The notes under the pieces were generated by a model. It was not told the origin of the DNA, did no database searches, and worked only from the letters and a program-made list of their open reading frames with translations. Of a stretch of DNA of 18,308 nucleotides, positions 1 through 6,520 are shown one piece after another. How positions within the stretch are numbered: position 1 is the stretch's first letter; each line of letters starts with the position of its first letter. Source of the stretch: Thermoplasmata archaeon. GTDB taxonomy: Archaea > Thermoplasmatota > Thermoplasmata > Sysuiplasmatales > Sysuiplasmataceae. The stretch is from assembly GCA_021811925.1 (NCBI GenBank), contig JAKAPY010000013.1, positions 1-18,308 of the forward strand, given 5' to 3'. The translations under genes and the position numbers were made by a program.

Positions 1-768
1 CGATCTCTTCCTTTTGTTCAGGAATGCGTTCATTCCCTCCTTCTGGTCCAGTGTAGCAAAAAGTGAGTAGAAAAGCGAGCGTTCGAACAGCAGACCTTCT
101 GTCATCTGGTTTTCAGCCGCCCTCCTGACTGCTTTCTTGGCCAGCAGCACTGCGGTTCTGGGCTTGGCGGAGATGAGCGCCGCTATCCTTGACGCCTCCC
201 TGACCGCCTGCCCCTTCGGGACCAGTGCGGTGACGATGCCCATCCGCTCCGCTTCGGCCGCGGAGAATGACTCGCCGGTGAGTATGTACCTCATTGCCCT
301 GTATTTTCCAGCAGCGCTGGTGAGCCTCTGTGTTCCCCCCGCACCGGGGATTATGCCCAGCTCTATTTCAGGCTGGCCGAATCTTGCATCCTCAGCAGCC
401 ACTATCATATCGGATGCCATTGCAAGTTCACAGCCGCCGCCGAACGCGTAGCCCTCCACCGCGGAGATGAAAGGCTTTCCGACGGATGCGAGCGCATCCC
501 ATACTGAGAAATCATCATGCTTCTCGAAGGAGGCCATGGACCTGCCCGCCATCTCCTTGATGTCTGCACCGGCGGAGAAGAATTTTTCGCCTCCGGTGAT
601 GACAGAGGCGCCTATGCTTTCGTCAGCGTCCAGTTCATGCAGTATCTCGGTGAGCCTTGAAATCAGACCGAAGCTCAGTGCGTTGCGAACCTCCGGCCTG
701 TTCAGCCGGACAATGGCAATGCCGCCTGCCTTTTCGTAAACGACGCTGTCCCCGGCGACTTCCTTCAT
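1..768 (-). CDS. Enoyl-CoA hydratase/isomerase (crotonase family), 3' end cut by window
   Basis: Crotonase-fold enzyme, probably hydrating 2-enoyl-CoA to 3-hydroxyacyl-CoA in fatty-acid or amino-acid degradation in the cytosol. About 256 residues are visible and the frame stays open to base 1. The family is usually about 255-265 residues, so only a few C-terminal residues are missing. Visible marks are the N-terminal RLNRPEVRNALS, the oxyanion-hole segments SAGADIKEM (~66-73) and GGGCELA (~111-116), and GQPEIELGIIPGAGGTQRL. Both hydratase glutamates are present (about E114 and E134, 20 apart as in mammalian enoyl-CoA hydratase). The acyl chain specificity cannot be read. I chose the ATG at 768 because it lies 22 nt after a TATA-like TTTAAT (leaderless pattern); another in-frame ATG at 780 adds four residues. 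Related isomerases and dehydratases share the fold. Confidence 0.9.
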   Translation of the reverse strand, partial: MKEVAGDSVVYEKAGGIAIVRLNRPEVRNALSFGLISRLTEILHELDADESIGASVITGGEKFFSAGADIKEMAGRSMASFEKHDDFSVWDALASVGKPFISAVEGYAFGGGCELAMASDMIVAAEDARFGQPEIELGIIPGAGGTQRLTSAAGKYRAMRYILTGESFSAAEAERMGIVTALVPKGQAVREASRIAALISAKPRTAVLLAKKAVRRAAENQMTEGLLFERSLFYSLFATLDQKEGMNAFLNKRKRS

Positions 769-796
769 GGATGAAGTCATCGCGAGTACGATTAAA
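768..796 (-). promoter_or_regulatory. Putative leaderless promoter of the crotonase gene
   Basis: On the minus strand TTTAAT (796-791) is followed by 22 nt and then the ATG at 768. This is the same spacing as at the aminotransferase and cyclase genes in this window. The match to an archaeal TATA box is weak on its own, and the repeated spacing is the main support. No separate BRE was identified. Confidence 0.4.
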
Positions 797-840
797 GCGT
801 TTTCCCCCCGCACTTTCTGCATTTGAGCCGGGGCGGAGGC

Positions 841-889
841 ATTAAATTAAAAACAGGTAGTCGAATAACATCACTGTCCAAATCGGTGA
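841..889 (+). promoter_or_regulatory. Promoter and ribosome binding site of gcvH
   Basis: A long A/T run at 841-853 is the best TATA candidate. With about 22-25 nt to the start point, the leader would be about 20 nt. It contains GGTGA at 885-889, five bases before the ATG at 895. This supports the ATG at 895 over the upstream in-frame ATG at 823, which lies before the TATA box and could not be in this transcript. Confidence 0.5.
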
Positions 890-894
890 AAGAT

Positions 895-1272
895 ATGAGT
901 CTTGTCCCTGAAGAACTGCATTACACCAGGTCCCATGAATGGGTGAAGAGCGAGACGAACGGCTGGAAGGTCGGCATCACGGACCATGCGCAGGCAGAGC
1001 TGACTGACGTCGTGTTTGTCGAGTTCGAGAAGGTGGGGAAGAAGCTTAAAAAAGGCGACGTCGTTGCAAACGTGGAGTCGGTGAAGACTGTGTCTGAAGT
1101 GTTTTCCCCTGTCGACGGAGAAATAGCGGCAGTTAACCCTTCTGTCTCCGATAAGCCGGAGAAGGTGAACCAGGATCCATATGGAGAAGGATGGTTTGTT
1201 GTCATAAAGCCGTCGGGGGAGAGGGAGGACCTGCTGAAGGCGGCCGACTACAGGAAGCTCATCGGTGAATAA
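895..1272 (+). CDS. gcvH: Glycine cleavage system H protein (lipoyl carrier)
   Basis: Small lipoylated shuttle protein that carries the aminomethyl group between the P, T and L proteins of the glycine cleavage system. At 125 residues it matches the family length. The N-terminus YTRSHEWVK and the central VESVKTVSEV are diagnostic; the lipoyl-accepting lysine is K64. The segment VNPSVSDKPEKVNQDPYGEGW is the conserved C-terminal part. The open frame extends upstream to 823, but the extra residues are not H-protein-like. No gcvT, gcvP or lipoate-ligase gene is in the window. The gene is followed after 2 nt by a nucleoside phosphorylase, so the two are probably co-transcribed. Confidence 0.96.
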   Translation: MSLVPEELHYTRSHEWVKSETNGWKVGITDHAQAELTDVVFVEFEKVGKKLKKGDVVANVESVKTVSEVFSPVDGEIAAVNPSVSDKPEKVNQDPYGEGWFVVIKPSGEREDLLKAADYRKLIGE

Positions 1273-1274
1273 GG

Positions 1275-2087
1275 ATGCCAGCCCAGCTGATAACAGGACT
1301 TGAGGATAAGGACAGTGCGAGATATGCGCTCATATGCGGCGATCCGGAGAGGGTCCCGAAGATCGCTTCAAGGCTCGCATCCCACTCCAAGGTCAGGAGC
1401 ATAAGGGAATTCAACATAATGTCAGGGATGCTGGAAGGGGAAAAGGTCATTGTTGCATCCACCGGCATAGGCGGTCCGTCGGCGGCAGTACTTGTGGAGG
1501 AGCTTGCAAATCTCGGGACTGACACATTCATAAGGATAGGCACTTCGGGTGGCATAGCCAGCGGGCTTGCAAAGGGAGACATGGTGATAACGACCGCCGC
1601 ATTCAGAAAGGACGGAACAAGCAACAGCTATGCGCCTAACGGATTTCCAGCTGCCGCACACCACGAAGTAATCGGCGCCCTTGTCAGGTCTGCCGGTGCG
1701 AGGAAATGCAACTTCCAGGTGGGCGTCACGCTTTCGGTGGACGGATTCTACTCCGAGAACAGGGTGGTTGAAAAAGGCGTGCTCGGCTCCATGTCGCACA
1801 AAGGCTTCATGCTCCCTTCACGGAGGGATGATCTGATGGATGCGAAGCAGCTTGGAGTCAAGAACATAGAGATGGAACTGGGCACAGTGCTGACCCTGAC
1901 GACCATCTGGGGTCTGAGGGCAGGGGGTATATGCCTTGTGTCGGATGTTGCGCCATGGCACCCCACTGAGGGGCTGATAGATCCTGAGAAGGGAATGGAC
2001 ATATGTATTGACATAGCAGTGGATGCCCTCCGCTCGATCATAGATTCGGACAGAAGGCGCCCCGGCAAGGGCAGTAGAAGCGGTTGA
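1275..2087 (+). CDS. Nucleoside phosphorylase, uridine phosphorylase-like
   Basis: Phosphorolytic cleavage of a nucleoside to base plus ribose-1-phosphate, in nucleoside salvage. The 270-residue protein shows the PNP/UDP family pattern: GDPERV (~22-27, phosphate site), STGIGGPSAAVLVEEL (~62-77), RIGTSGG (~87-93, with R87 expected to bind phosphate), and NIEME (~197-201, the Met-Glu ribose-binding motif). The SVDGFYSEN stretch resembles uridine phosphorylase more than hexameric purine phosphorylase, so uridine is the likelier substrate, but this is inference. The ATG follows the gcvH stop by 2 nt, with GGTGA 6 nt upstream inside the gcvH end. The last ~14 residues are basic and Gly/Ser-rich and probably disordered. 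Confidence 0.9.
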   Translation: MPAQLITGLEDKDSARYALICGDPERVPKIASRLASHSKVRSIREFNIMSGMLEGEKVIVASTGIGGPSAAVLVEELANLGTDTFIRIGTSGGIASGLAKGDMVITTAAFRKDGTSNSYAPNGFPAAAHHEVIGALVRSAGARKCNFQVGVTLSVDGFYSENRVVEKGVLGSMSHKGFMLPSRRDDLMDAKQLGVKNIEMELGTVLTLTTIWGLRAGGICLVSDVAPWHPTEGLIDPEKGMDICIDIAVDALRSIIDSDRRRPGKGSRSG

Positions 2088-2099
2088 AGTGCCCTGTAA

Positions 2100-2591
2100 C
2101 TACAGGGTCCTGGGATTGTTGTAGAACCACTGCATTGTAGGAGGCTCTATGTTGTCCTGCCAGAGCATCGCTATAAGCTCACCCATGTGGTAGAGCTGTT
2201 CGGTGAAGGACTGAAGCAGGCATTCCTCAACAGTCATGCTGATGGTAGCACCCTTCATTGTCCTGAAAGTGGCGATGGACGCCATGTCAACCGACCCATC
2301 GGCGAAAAACGCGGCAGTCTTTTCCTCCACTTCACCAAGGTGGCCGAGCACCATCTTCATGTCCGTGTACTCGTCCCAGCTGCGCCTGCTGTACTCTGCA
2401 CTTCTTCCCTTGACGACGAAATTGACAATCCAGTCCTCGTTGTCCACCATGTGGAGGAGTATGTTCTTCATGCTGTGGAAGCTCGCCTCCCTGTTCCTGT
2501 CCACCTCGGCATAGGGAAGTGATGCGAGTTTTTCGGCGAACTTGCGCCTTACGGTTGTCGAATACCTGCTGAGTTCCTGGATCTTGAGCAT
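2100..2591 (-). CDS. DinB-like (DinB/YfiT superfamily) protein
   Basis: Four-helix-bundle protein of the DinB/YfiT superfamily, often a metal-dependent thiol S-transferase or of unknown role. With the ATG at 2591 it has 163 residues, typical length, and begins MLKIQELSRYSTTVRRKF as family members do. Visible marks are SFHSMKNILLHMVDNEDWIV (H47 in the first metal-ligand helix) and a C-terminal helix EQLYHMGELIAMLWQ with H135. The usual HxxxH of that helix is ExxxH here (E131, H135), so metal binding may be altered. An ATG at 2612 and an open frame to a TTG at 2657 exist. I prefer 2591 because an AT-rich box at 2617-2622 lies 25 nt before it. It is on the same strand as the cyclase and 62 nt downstream of it. 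Function unknown. Confidence 0.8.
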   Translation of the reverse strand: MLKIQELSRYSTTVRRKFAEKLASLPYAEVDRNREASFHSMKNILLHMVDNEDWIVNFVVKGRSAEYSRRSWDEYTDMKMVLGHLGEVEEKTAAFFADGSVDMASIATFRTMKGATISMTVEECLLQSFTEQLYHMGELIAMLWQDNIEPPTMQWFYNNPRTL

Positions 2592-2615
2592 GCACCGTTT
2601 GAATCCATTCATGCG

Positions 2616-2624
2616 GATTAATCT
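2616..2624 (-). promoter_or_regulatory. Putative TATA box for the DinB-like gene
   Basis: AGATTAATC on the minus strand lies in the short gap behind the cyclase gene, about 25 nt before the ATG at 2591. This suggests a separate near-leaderless transcript, although read-through from the cyclase gene is also possible. Confidence 0.35.
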
Positions 2625-2653
2625 AGCGGAAGACGGGCCGCGCAGCGCCCGAT

Positions 2654-3307
2654 TCAATACACATCGAGTGCAAGGACACGCGCCATTGCGCCGCTTGCAT
2701 CCTTCAGCTTGAGTGGGGCTGCGACAAGGAGGTACCTCTTGCCCTCCACAAGCTGCGAGAGACCGGCCAGGTCCTCGATTATCACGGTCTCGTGCTTCAT
2801 AAGAAGCCTGTGCACCTCGAAGTCCTTGTGGTCATACGGTTCTATACCGAGCGTGTCGATGCCGACGGTCCTGACTTTGTGGGAGACGAGAAACTCCGCC
2901 GCGTCCATAGACAGTCCCGGAAAATCATAGAGGAAGTCACGCCTGAACGCCCTCCTGGCGCTCCAGCCGGTGCTGATAAGTAATATTGAGCCGTCATATT
3001 CTTCTCTCCATTTTTGCCCCAGCATATCGCCTGTGATTTCCCTTCCACCGGGGTGCACATCGATGCAGAAGCAGTCTCCGACAAGACTGTCCAGACCAAG
3101 GTTGTCGACTGTGGTGCCTTCCTCAAGCATGTGGTATGGTGCGTCAACATGCGTTCCTGCATGGGTAAGGGAGGAATAGCTCTCAATGTTGTAACCATCC
3201 CTTGCGGCAATGCCCACCGGTGTAATCATCGGAAAGGGATTCGTTGGCCATGTGGGCATCTGCGTCCAGACGGTCGCGCTGAGGTCGAAGACGTGTTTCA
3301 ACTGCAT
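2654..3307 (-). CDS. Cyclase family protein (kynurenine formamidase-like metal hydrolase)
   Basis: Metal-dependent hydrolase of the Cyclase/KynB family, which acts on amides or esters such as N-formylkynurenine; the substrate is not predictable here. The 217-residue product has the complete metal motif HAGTHVDAPYH (H49, H53, D55, H59). It also has the family's downstream signatures: STGWS, the FPGLSMDAAEFL segment, VGIDTLGIEPYDH and the C-terminal LPLK-like APLKLKDASGAMARVLAL. The start at 3307 gives the normal family N-terminus (FDLS...) and sits exactly 22 nt after a TATA-like box. The open frame reaches 3388, but those residues are not family-like. No tryptophan-degradation genes are beside it, so a kynurenine role is not supported by context. 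Confidence 0.88.
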   Translation of the reverse strand: MQLKHVFDLSATVWTQMPTWPTNPFPMITPVGIAARDGYNIESYSSLTHAGTHVDAPYHMLEEGTTVDNLGLDSLVGDCFCIDVHPGGREITGDMLGQKWREEYDGSILLISTGWSARRAFRRDFLYDFPGLSMDAAEFLVSHKVRTVGIDTLGIEPYDHKDFEVHRLLMKHETVIIEDLAGLSQLVEGKRYLLVAAPLKLKDASGAMARVLALDVY

Positions 3308-3336
3308 GATTGCAGTAAGCATGCATGGACTAATAA
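3307..3336 (-). promoter_or_regulatory. Putative leaderless promoter of the cyclase gene
   Basis: TTATTAG (3336-3330, minus strand) is followed by 22 nt and the ATG at 3307. The in-frame ATG at 3322 would lie upstream of the predicted start point, so 3307 is favoured. Confidence 0.45.
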
Positions 3337-3473
3337 CAGTTGAGTGCTGAGCAGAATGATGCCACTCGGCTCGCCCGTCACTCATCACTGTTCAGCGCTG
3401 GGTTTCTCGTCATCGCGGCATGATTGATATCGCCCCCGACTTCAACTACTTTCCGTCCCGACCCCGGCAAAGA

Positions 3474-3503
3474 TATTATACCCTGCTTCTGTTTTTCAGC
3501 AGC
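3474..3503 (+). promoter_or_regulatory. Leaderless promoter of the Trm112-like gene
   Basis: A clear archaeal TATA box, TATTATA at 3474-3480, is followed by 23 nt and the ATG at 3504. The transcript should start at or within a base or two of the start codon. No Shine-Dalgarno sequence precedes this ATG. Confidence 0.55.
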
Positions 3504-3686
3504 ATGCGGCAGAAACTGATGGATATACTCGCCTGCCCTGTATGCAAGTTCCACCCGCTCGAACTCAAAATAGAGAAGAAAGAGGGGGACGAGATTGTGG
3601 AGGGCACCATCACCTGCCCGAAATGCAACATAGACTACCCGATCAGGGAAAGGATTCCGAACATGCTTCCGCCCGATATGAGGTAG
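3504..3686 (+). CDS. Trm112 family zinc-binding protein
   Basis: A 60-residue protein of the Trm112/UPF0434 family. In archaea and eukaryotes Trm112 binds and activates several methyltransferases acting on tRNA, rRNA or release factor. The four zinc cysteines are visible as CPVC (C11, C14) and CPKC (C38, C41), followed by NIDYPIRERIPNMLP, the family's C-terminal hallmark. The open frame starts at 3420, but the added residues are upstream of the TATA box and not conserved-looking. The gene is alone, converging with the aminotransferase gene with a single base between their stops. Which methyltransferase partner it serves cannot be read from context. Confidence 0.9.
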   Translation: MRQKLMDILACPVCKFHPLELKIEKKEGDEIVEGTITCPKCNIDYPIRERIPNMLPPDMR

Positions 3687-3687
3687 T

Positions 3688-4839
3688 TCAGAGTTTTGAT
3701 AGCGCCTCTTTCATCGCACCCAGGCCGCGCTCGAGGTTTTCTGTGCTTGTGGCGTACGATATTCTGAAATGATTCTCCCCGAATTTGCCGAATGAGGAAC
3801 CCGGCGTAACGGCAACGTGCGCCTCGTCGAGGAGGTAAGCTGCCATATCCTCGGAGGACATGTCGAAGTCGTACTTCGGAAATGCATAGAATGCACCCCT
3901 GGGCTCGACTATCTCAATGCCGCCCATTCCCTTCAGCTTCCCGACCGTGAGGTCCCTTCTCTTCCTGAATTCCGAGACCATTTTCTGGACGGGTTCCCAC
4001 GGCCCCTTCAGGGCGGCGACGCCTGCCTTCTGTGCAAAGGAGGTCGCACAGGTGATAGAATGTGTCTGAACCTTCTGTATGCCGTCGAGAAGATTCTTGG
4101 GAGCATGCAGATAGCCCAGTCTCCAGCCAGTCATTGAATAAGTCTTAGAGAAGCCGTTGACAGTTATGACGCGCTCCTTCATGTCCGGAAACGAAGCAGG
4201 AGAGTAGTTCTTTGCATCATATATTATGTGCTCATATATCTCGTCGCTCAGTATCAGTATATTCCTGTCGGCAGCAATTTCACAGATTGCCTTGATCTCG
4301 TCCCTGCCCGCAACGCTGCCCGTCGGGTTGTTGGGGTAGTTGAGGAGTATCATCCTTGTCCTGTTCGTGATCTTCTCGACTATCTGCTCAGGTGTCAGCC
4401 TGAATCCGGTTTCCTCGTCGGCCCTGACGGGTACCGGCACAGCGTCGGCGATTCTCACCATGGGCTCGTACGAAACCCATGAAGGGTCTGCGAGTATCAC
4501 TTCCTCCCCCCTGTCAACAAGGGCCATTATGGACATGAAGATTGCATGCTTTGTGGGAGTCACTATAACTTCTGAGGGATCGGCATCAATTCGGTTTTCC
4601 GACCTCAGCTTCTCCGCTATTGCCTGCCTGAGTTCCGGTATTCCCGCCGAGGGAGTGTACTTGGTGAAGCCCGACCTGAGCGCTTCAATGCCTGCCTCCA
4701 CAATGTGAGCAGGGGTGGGGAAGTCTGGCTCTCCAATTGAGAATGAAATGACATCGATCCCCCGGGACTTCAGTTCCTTGACCTTGTCCGCGACCTTTAC
4801 CGTTCCAGACTCCTGAACTGCTTCCATCCTGAAGGACAT
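3688..4839 (-). CDS. Class I/II aminotransferase, aspartate aminotransferase-like
   Basis: PLP-dependent transaminase of fold type I, probably moving amino groups between aspartate or another amino acid and 2-oxoglutarate. The 384-residue product has SIGEPDFPTP (~34-42), YPNNPTG (~168-174), SDEIYEHIIYD (~198-208, PLP-pyridine Asp and Tyr), the Schiff-base lysine K232 in NGFSKTYSMTGWRLGY, and the substrate-carboxylate Arg in HFRISYATS. One oddity is that the phosphate-binding loop, normally VT-x-G-(A/G)-K, reads VTPTKHAI and seems one residue short. The start at 4839 follows a TTTAAC box by 22 nt. The open frame continues to 5016 but would overlap the pdxS promoter and encodes a Cys-rich non-family stretch. 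It is divergent from pdxS, which supplies its cofactor. Specificity is uncertain. Confidence 0.92.
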   Translation of the reverse strand: MSFRMEAVQESGTVKVADKVKELKSRGIDVISFSIGEPDFPTPAHIVEAGIEALRSGFTKYTPSAGIPELRQAIAEKLRSENRIDADPSEVIVTPTKHAIFMSIMALVDRGEEVILADPSWVSYEPMVRIADAVPVPVRADEETGFRLTPEQIVEKITNRTRMILLNYPNNPTGSVAGRDEIKAICEIAADRNILILSDEIYEHIIYDAKNYSPASFPDMKERVITVNGFSKTYSMTGWRLGYLHAPKNLLDGIQKVQTHSITCATSFAQKAGVAALKGPWEPVQKMVSEFRKRRDLTVGKLKGMGGIEIVEPRGAFYAFPKYDFDMSSEDMAAYLLDEAHVAVTPGSSFGKFGENHFRISYATSTENLERGLGAMKEALSKL

Positions 4840-4867
4840 GAAAAGAACCAATGCGAACGTGGTTAAA
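4839..4867 (-). promoter_or_regulatory. Leaderless promoter of the aminotransferase gene
   Basis: TTTAAC (4867-4862, minus strand) lies 22 nt before the ATG at 4839, so transcription is expected to begin at the start codon. It forms the left half of a divergent promoter region with pdxS; about 100 bp separate the two TATA boxes. Confidence 0.5.
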
Positions 4868-4967
4868 TCCTTTCCCTGAGATGCTGTCTTGCAGCTGACG
4901 CAACGCACGCATATATGTCCAGAATCGAACAGGCATGGACACCGAAGGCTGCCGGCTGTGCCAAGGA

Positions 4968-5010
4968 TATATAGATGGGCCTGATACGTACAACCGTAGA
5001 TGGACGGGTG
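4968..5010 (+). promoter_or_regulatory. Promoter and ribosome binding site of pdxS
   Basis: TATATAG at 4968-4974 is a good archaeal TATA box; a 22-25 nt spacing puts the start point at about 4997-5000. GGGTG at 5006-5010 lies 6 nt before the ATG at 5017 and would act as Shine-Dalgarno on a leader of about 17-20 nt. This excludes the longer frame beginning at 4975. Confidence 0.5.
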
Positions 5011-5016
5011 TTCCAA

Positions 5017-5925
5017 ATGCCGCTGAAACTAGATATCGCTGGCCTCAGGCAGGGTACTGAACTGATCAAGAGAGGATTTGCTAGCATGCAGAAGGGCGGG
5101 GTGATCATGGATGTCACCAACGCGGAACAGGCTGCAATAGCGGAAGAGGCCGGTGCTGTGGCCGTCATGGCGCTCGAGAGGGTGCCGGCGGACATAAGGG
5201 CGGCGGGCGGGGTGGCCAGGATGGCAGATCCGCTCAAGGTCATTGAAATAATAGACGCCGTCACAATACCTGTGATGGCGAAGTGCAGGATAGGCCACAC
5301 CTCAGAAGCTTTTGTCCTGCAGGAACTGGGTGTCGACATGATTGACGAGAGTGAGGTTCTGACGCCTGCAGATCCGTTCCACCATGTCGACAAGAGATCA
5401 TTCAAGGTGCCCTTCGTGTGCGGTGCGCGTGATCTTGGGGAGGCCCTCAGGCGGATAGACGAGGGGGCCGCAATGATAAGGACCAAGGGCGAACCTGGAA
5501 CCGGGAATGTCGTAGAAGCGGTAAGGCACCAGAGGGCCGTCATGGAAAAGATAAGGTCGCTCAAGGGGTTGAACCACGAGGAACTGTCTGCAGTCGCGAG
5601 GGAGATACAGGCTCCGGCGGAACTCGTCAGGGAGACGGCAAATCTCCAGCGCATTCCAGTGGTCAACTTTGCTGCAGGCGGAATAGCCTCGCCTTCTGAT
5701 GCAGCGCTGATGATGCTTTTAGGGAGCGACGGCATCTTCGTGGGAAGCGGTGTTTTCAAGGCGAAGAATCCGCAGAGGATGGCCAAGGCAATCGTGGAGG
5801 CAACAATGCACTTCGACGAGCCTTCGGTGGTAGCTGAAGTGTCAAAGGGTCTTGGAGAGTCGATGCACGGCGTTGAAATATCAACGCTTGCCCAGGAACA
5901 GAGGATGCAGGATAGGGGCTACTAG
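5017..5925 (+). CDS. pdxS: Pyridoxal 5'-phosphate synthase lyase subunit PdxS
   Basis: Builds PLP from ribose-5-phosphate, glyceraldehyde-3-phosphate and ammonia in the DXP-independent pathway; its glutaminase partner PdxT is not in this window. The 302-residue TIM-barrel protein has GTELIKRGF, QKGGVIMDV (D32 aligns with the catalytic Asp), ALERVPADIRAAGGVARM, PVMAKCRIGH (K89, the Schiff-base Lys) and RTKGEPGTGNVVEAVRH (K157). The two lysines are 68 apart, as in B. subtilis PdxS K81/K149. The C-terminus VEISTL is also conserved. It is divergent from a PLP-dependent aminotransferase gene and convergent with the methyltransferase gene after 1 nt. Confidence 0.97.
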   Translation: MPLKLDIAGLRQGTELIKRGFASMQKGGVIMDVTNAEQAAIAEEAGAVAVMALERVPADIRAAGGVARMADPLKVIEIIDAVTIPVMAKCRIGHTSEAFVLQELGVDMIDESEVLTPADPFHHVDKRSFKVPFVCGARDLGEALRRIDEGAAMIRTKGEPGTGNVVEAVRHQRAVMEKIRSLKGLNHEELSAVAREIQAPAELVRETANLQRIPVVNFAAGGIASPSDAALMMLLGSDGIFVGSGVFKAKNPQRMAKAIVEATMHFDEPSVVAEVSKGLGESMHGVEISTLAQEQRMQDRGY

Positions 5926-5926
5926 T

Positions 5927-6514
5927 TCATTTCCTGAGCTTCGATGGCAGAGGAAATAGAAGCGGGACGTTTGACCTGTATTCATCGTAGAGGCTGCCGT
6001 GCTTCAGCTTCATGATCGGCTCCTCGAGGAACTTGAGGTAGACGAAGTAAAGGACTACGATCGCGGGCATGAGTATGAAGATTGCAACTGCAGACTGCAG
6101 GAAGACACCAAAGCCGAGCAGTATGAGCAGATAACCAAATCCCTTGGGATTTCTTGTCATTGAGTAGGGTCCGTCCACCACCAGCTTTTCGGATCGCTTC
6201 TTGTTTGTAGTGTACGAGAGAGCCCAGAATACCCAGGTGCCGCCCACAATGAAGAAGAAGGAGAAGATGACGAAATTCCACGGGAATATGTTGAATGTGG
6301 TCCAGCTCATCGCGCTTGAAACCACGGGCGTCATGTAATCGACCGCAGCGATGTAGCCGAAAGGAATGAGCACTGCCACTGCATACGCGATAGTCGCATT
6401 CTCAAGCGAGCCCAGGAAAGAACCCTTTGGTACACTTGTCCTGCTGCTCGCCCAGGAAGCGGGCGAGGGGCGTTTGGAAACATGACTGTATTGCTTGCGC
6501 TCTTTGCCGAACAA
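5927..6514 (-). CDS. Membrane methyltransferase of the isoprenylcysteine carboxyl methyltransferase family
   Basis: Integral membrane protein of the ICMT/phospholipid methyltransferase group, which uses S-adenosylmethionine. It has 195 residues: a ~35-residue hydrophilic N-terminus, then about four to five hydrophobic segments (~41-60, ~76-100, ~126-165). The family's SAM-site pattern is present as VVDGPYSMTRNPKGFGYLLI (~112-131) and the C-terminal EEPIMKLKHGSLYDEYRSNVP (~165-185). The substrate is unknown; prokaryotic homologues may act on lipids or small molecules. The start is TTG at 6514: no ATG or GTG opens this frame early, and GGGAG (6525-6521) lies 6 nt before it. An out-of-frame ATG at 6527 sits 2 nt from the predicted transcript start, so a 1-nt indel near the N-terminus cannot be excluded. 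Confidence 0.8.
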   Translation of the reverse strand: MFGKERKQYSHVSKRPSPASWASSRTSVPKGSFLGSLENATIAYAVAVLIPFGYIAAVDYMTPVVSSAMSWTTFNIFPWNFVIFSFFFIVGGTWVFWALSYTTNKKRSEKLVVDGPYSMTRNPKGFGYLLILLGFGVFLQSAVAIFILMPAIVVLYFVYLKFLEEPIMKLKHGSLYDEYRSNVPLLFPLPSKLRK

Positions 6515-6520
6515 AGGCGT

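Noticed and set aside
137..739. Plus-strand open frames of 104 and 90 codons
   Set aside because: They lie antisense to the crotonase gene, whose minus-strand frame has full family motifs; the plus-strand products match nothing and are codon-bias shadows.
3308..3503. Possible tRNA or small RNA between the cyclase and Trm112-like genes
   Set aside because: No cloverleaf arms, T-loop consensus or CCA context could be found by eye; only the two promoters are supportable.
4840..5016. Upstream extension of the aminotransferase frame and of the pdxS frame toward each other
   Set aside because: Both extensions overlap the divergent promoters; their residues are not family-like, and TATA spacing supports 4839 and 5017.
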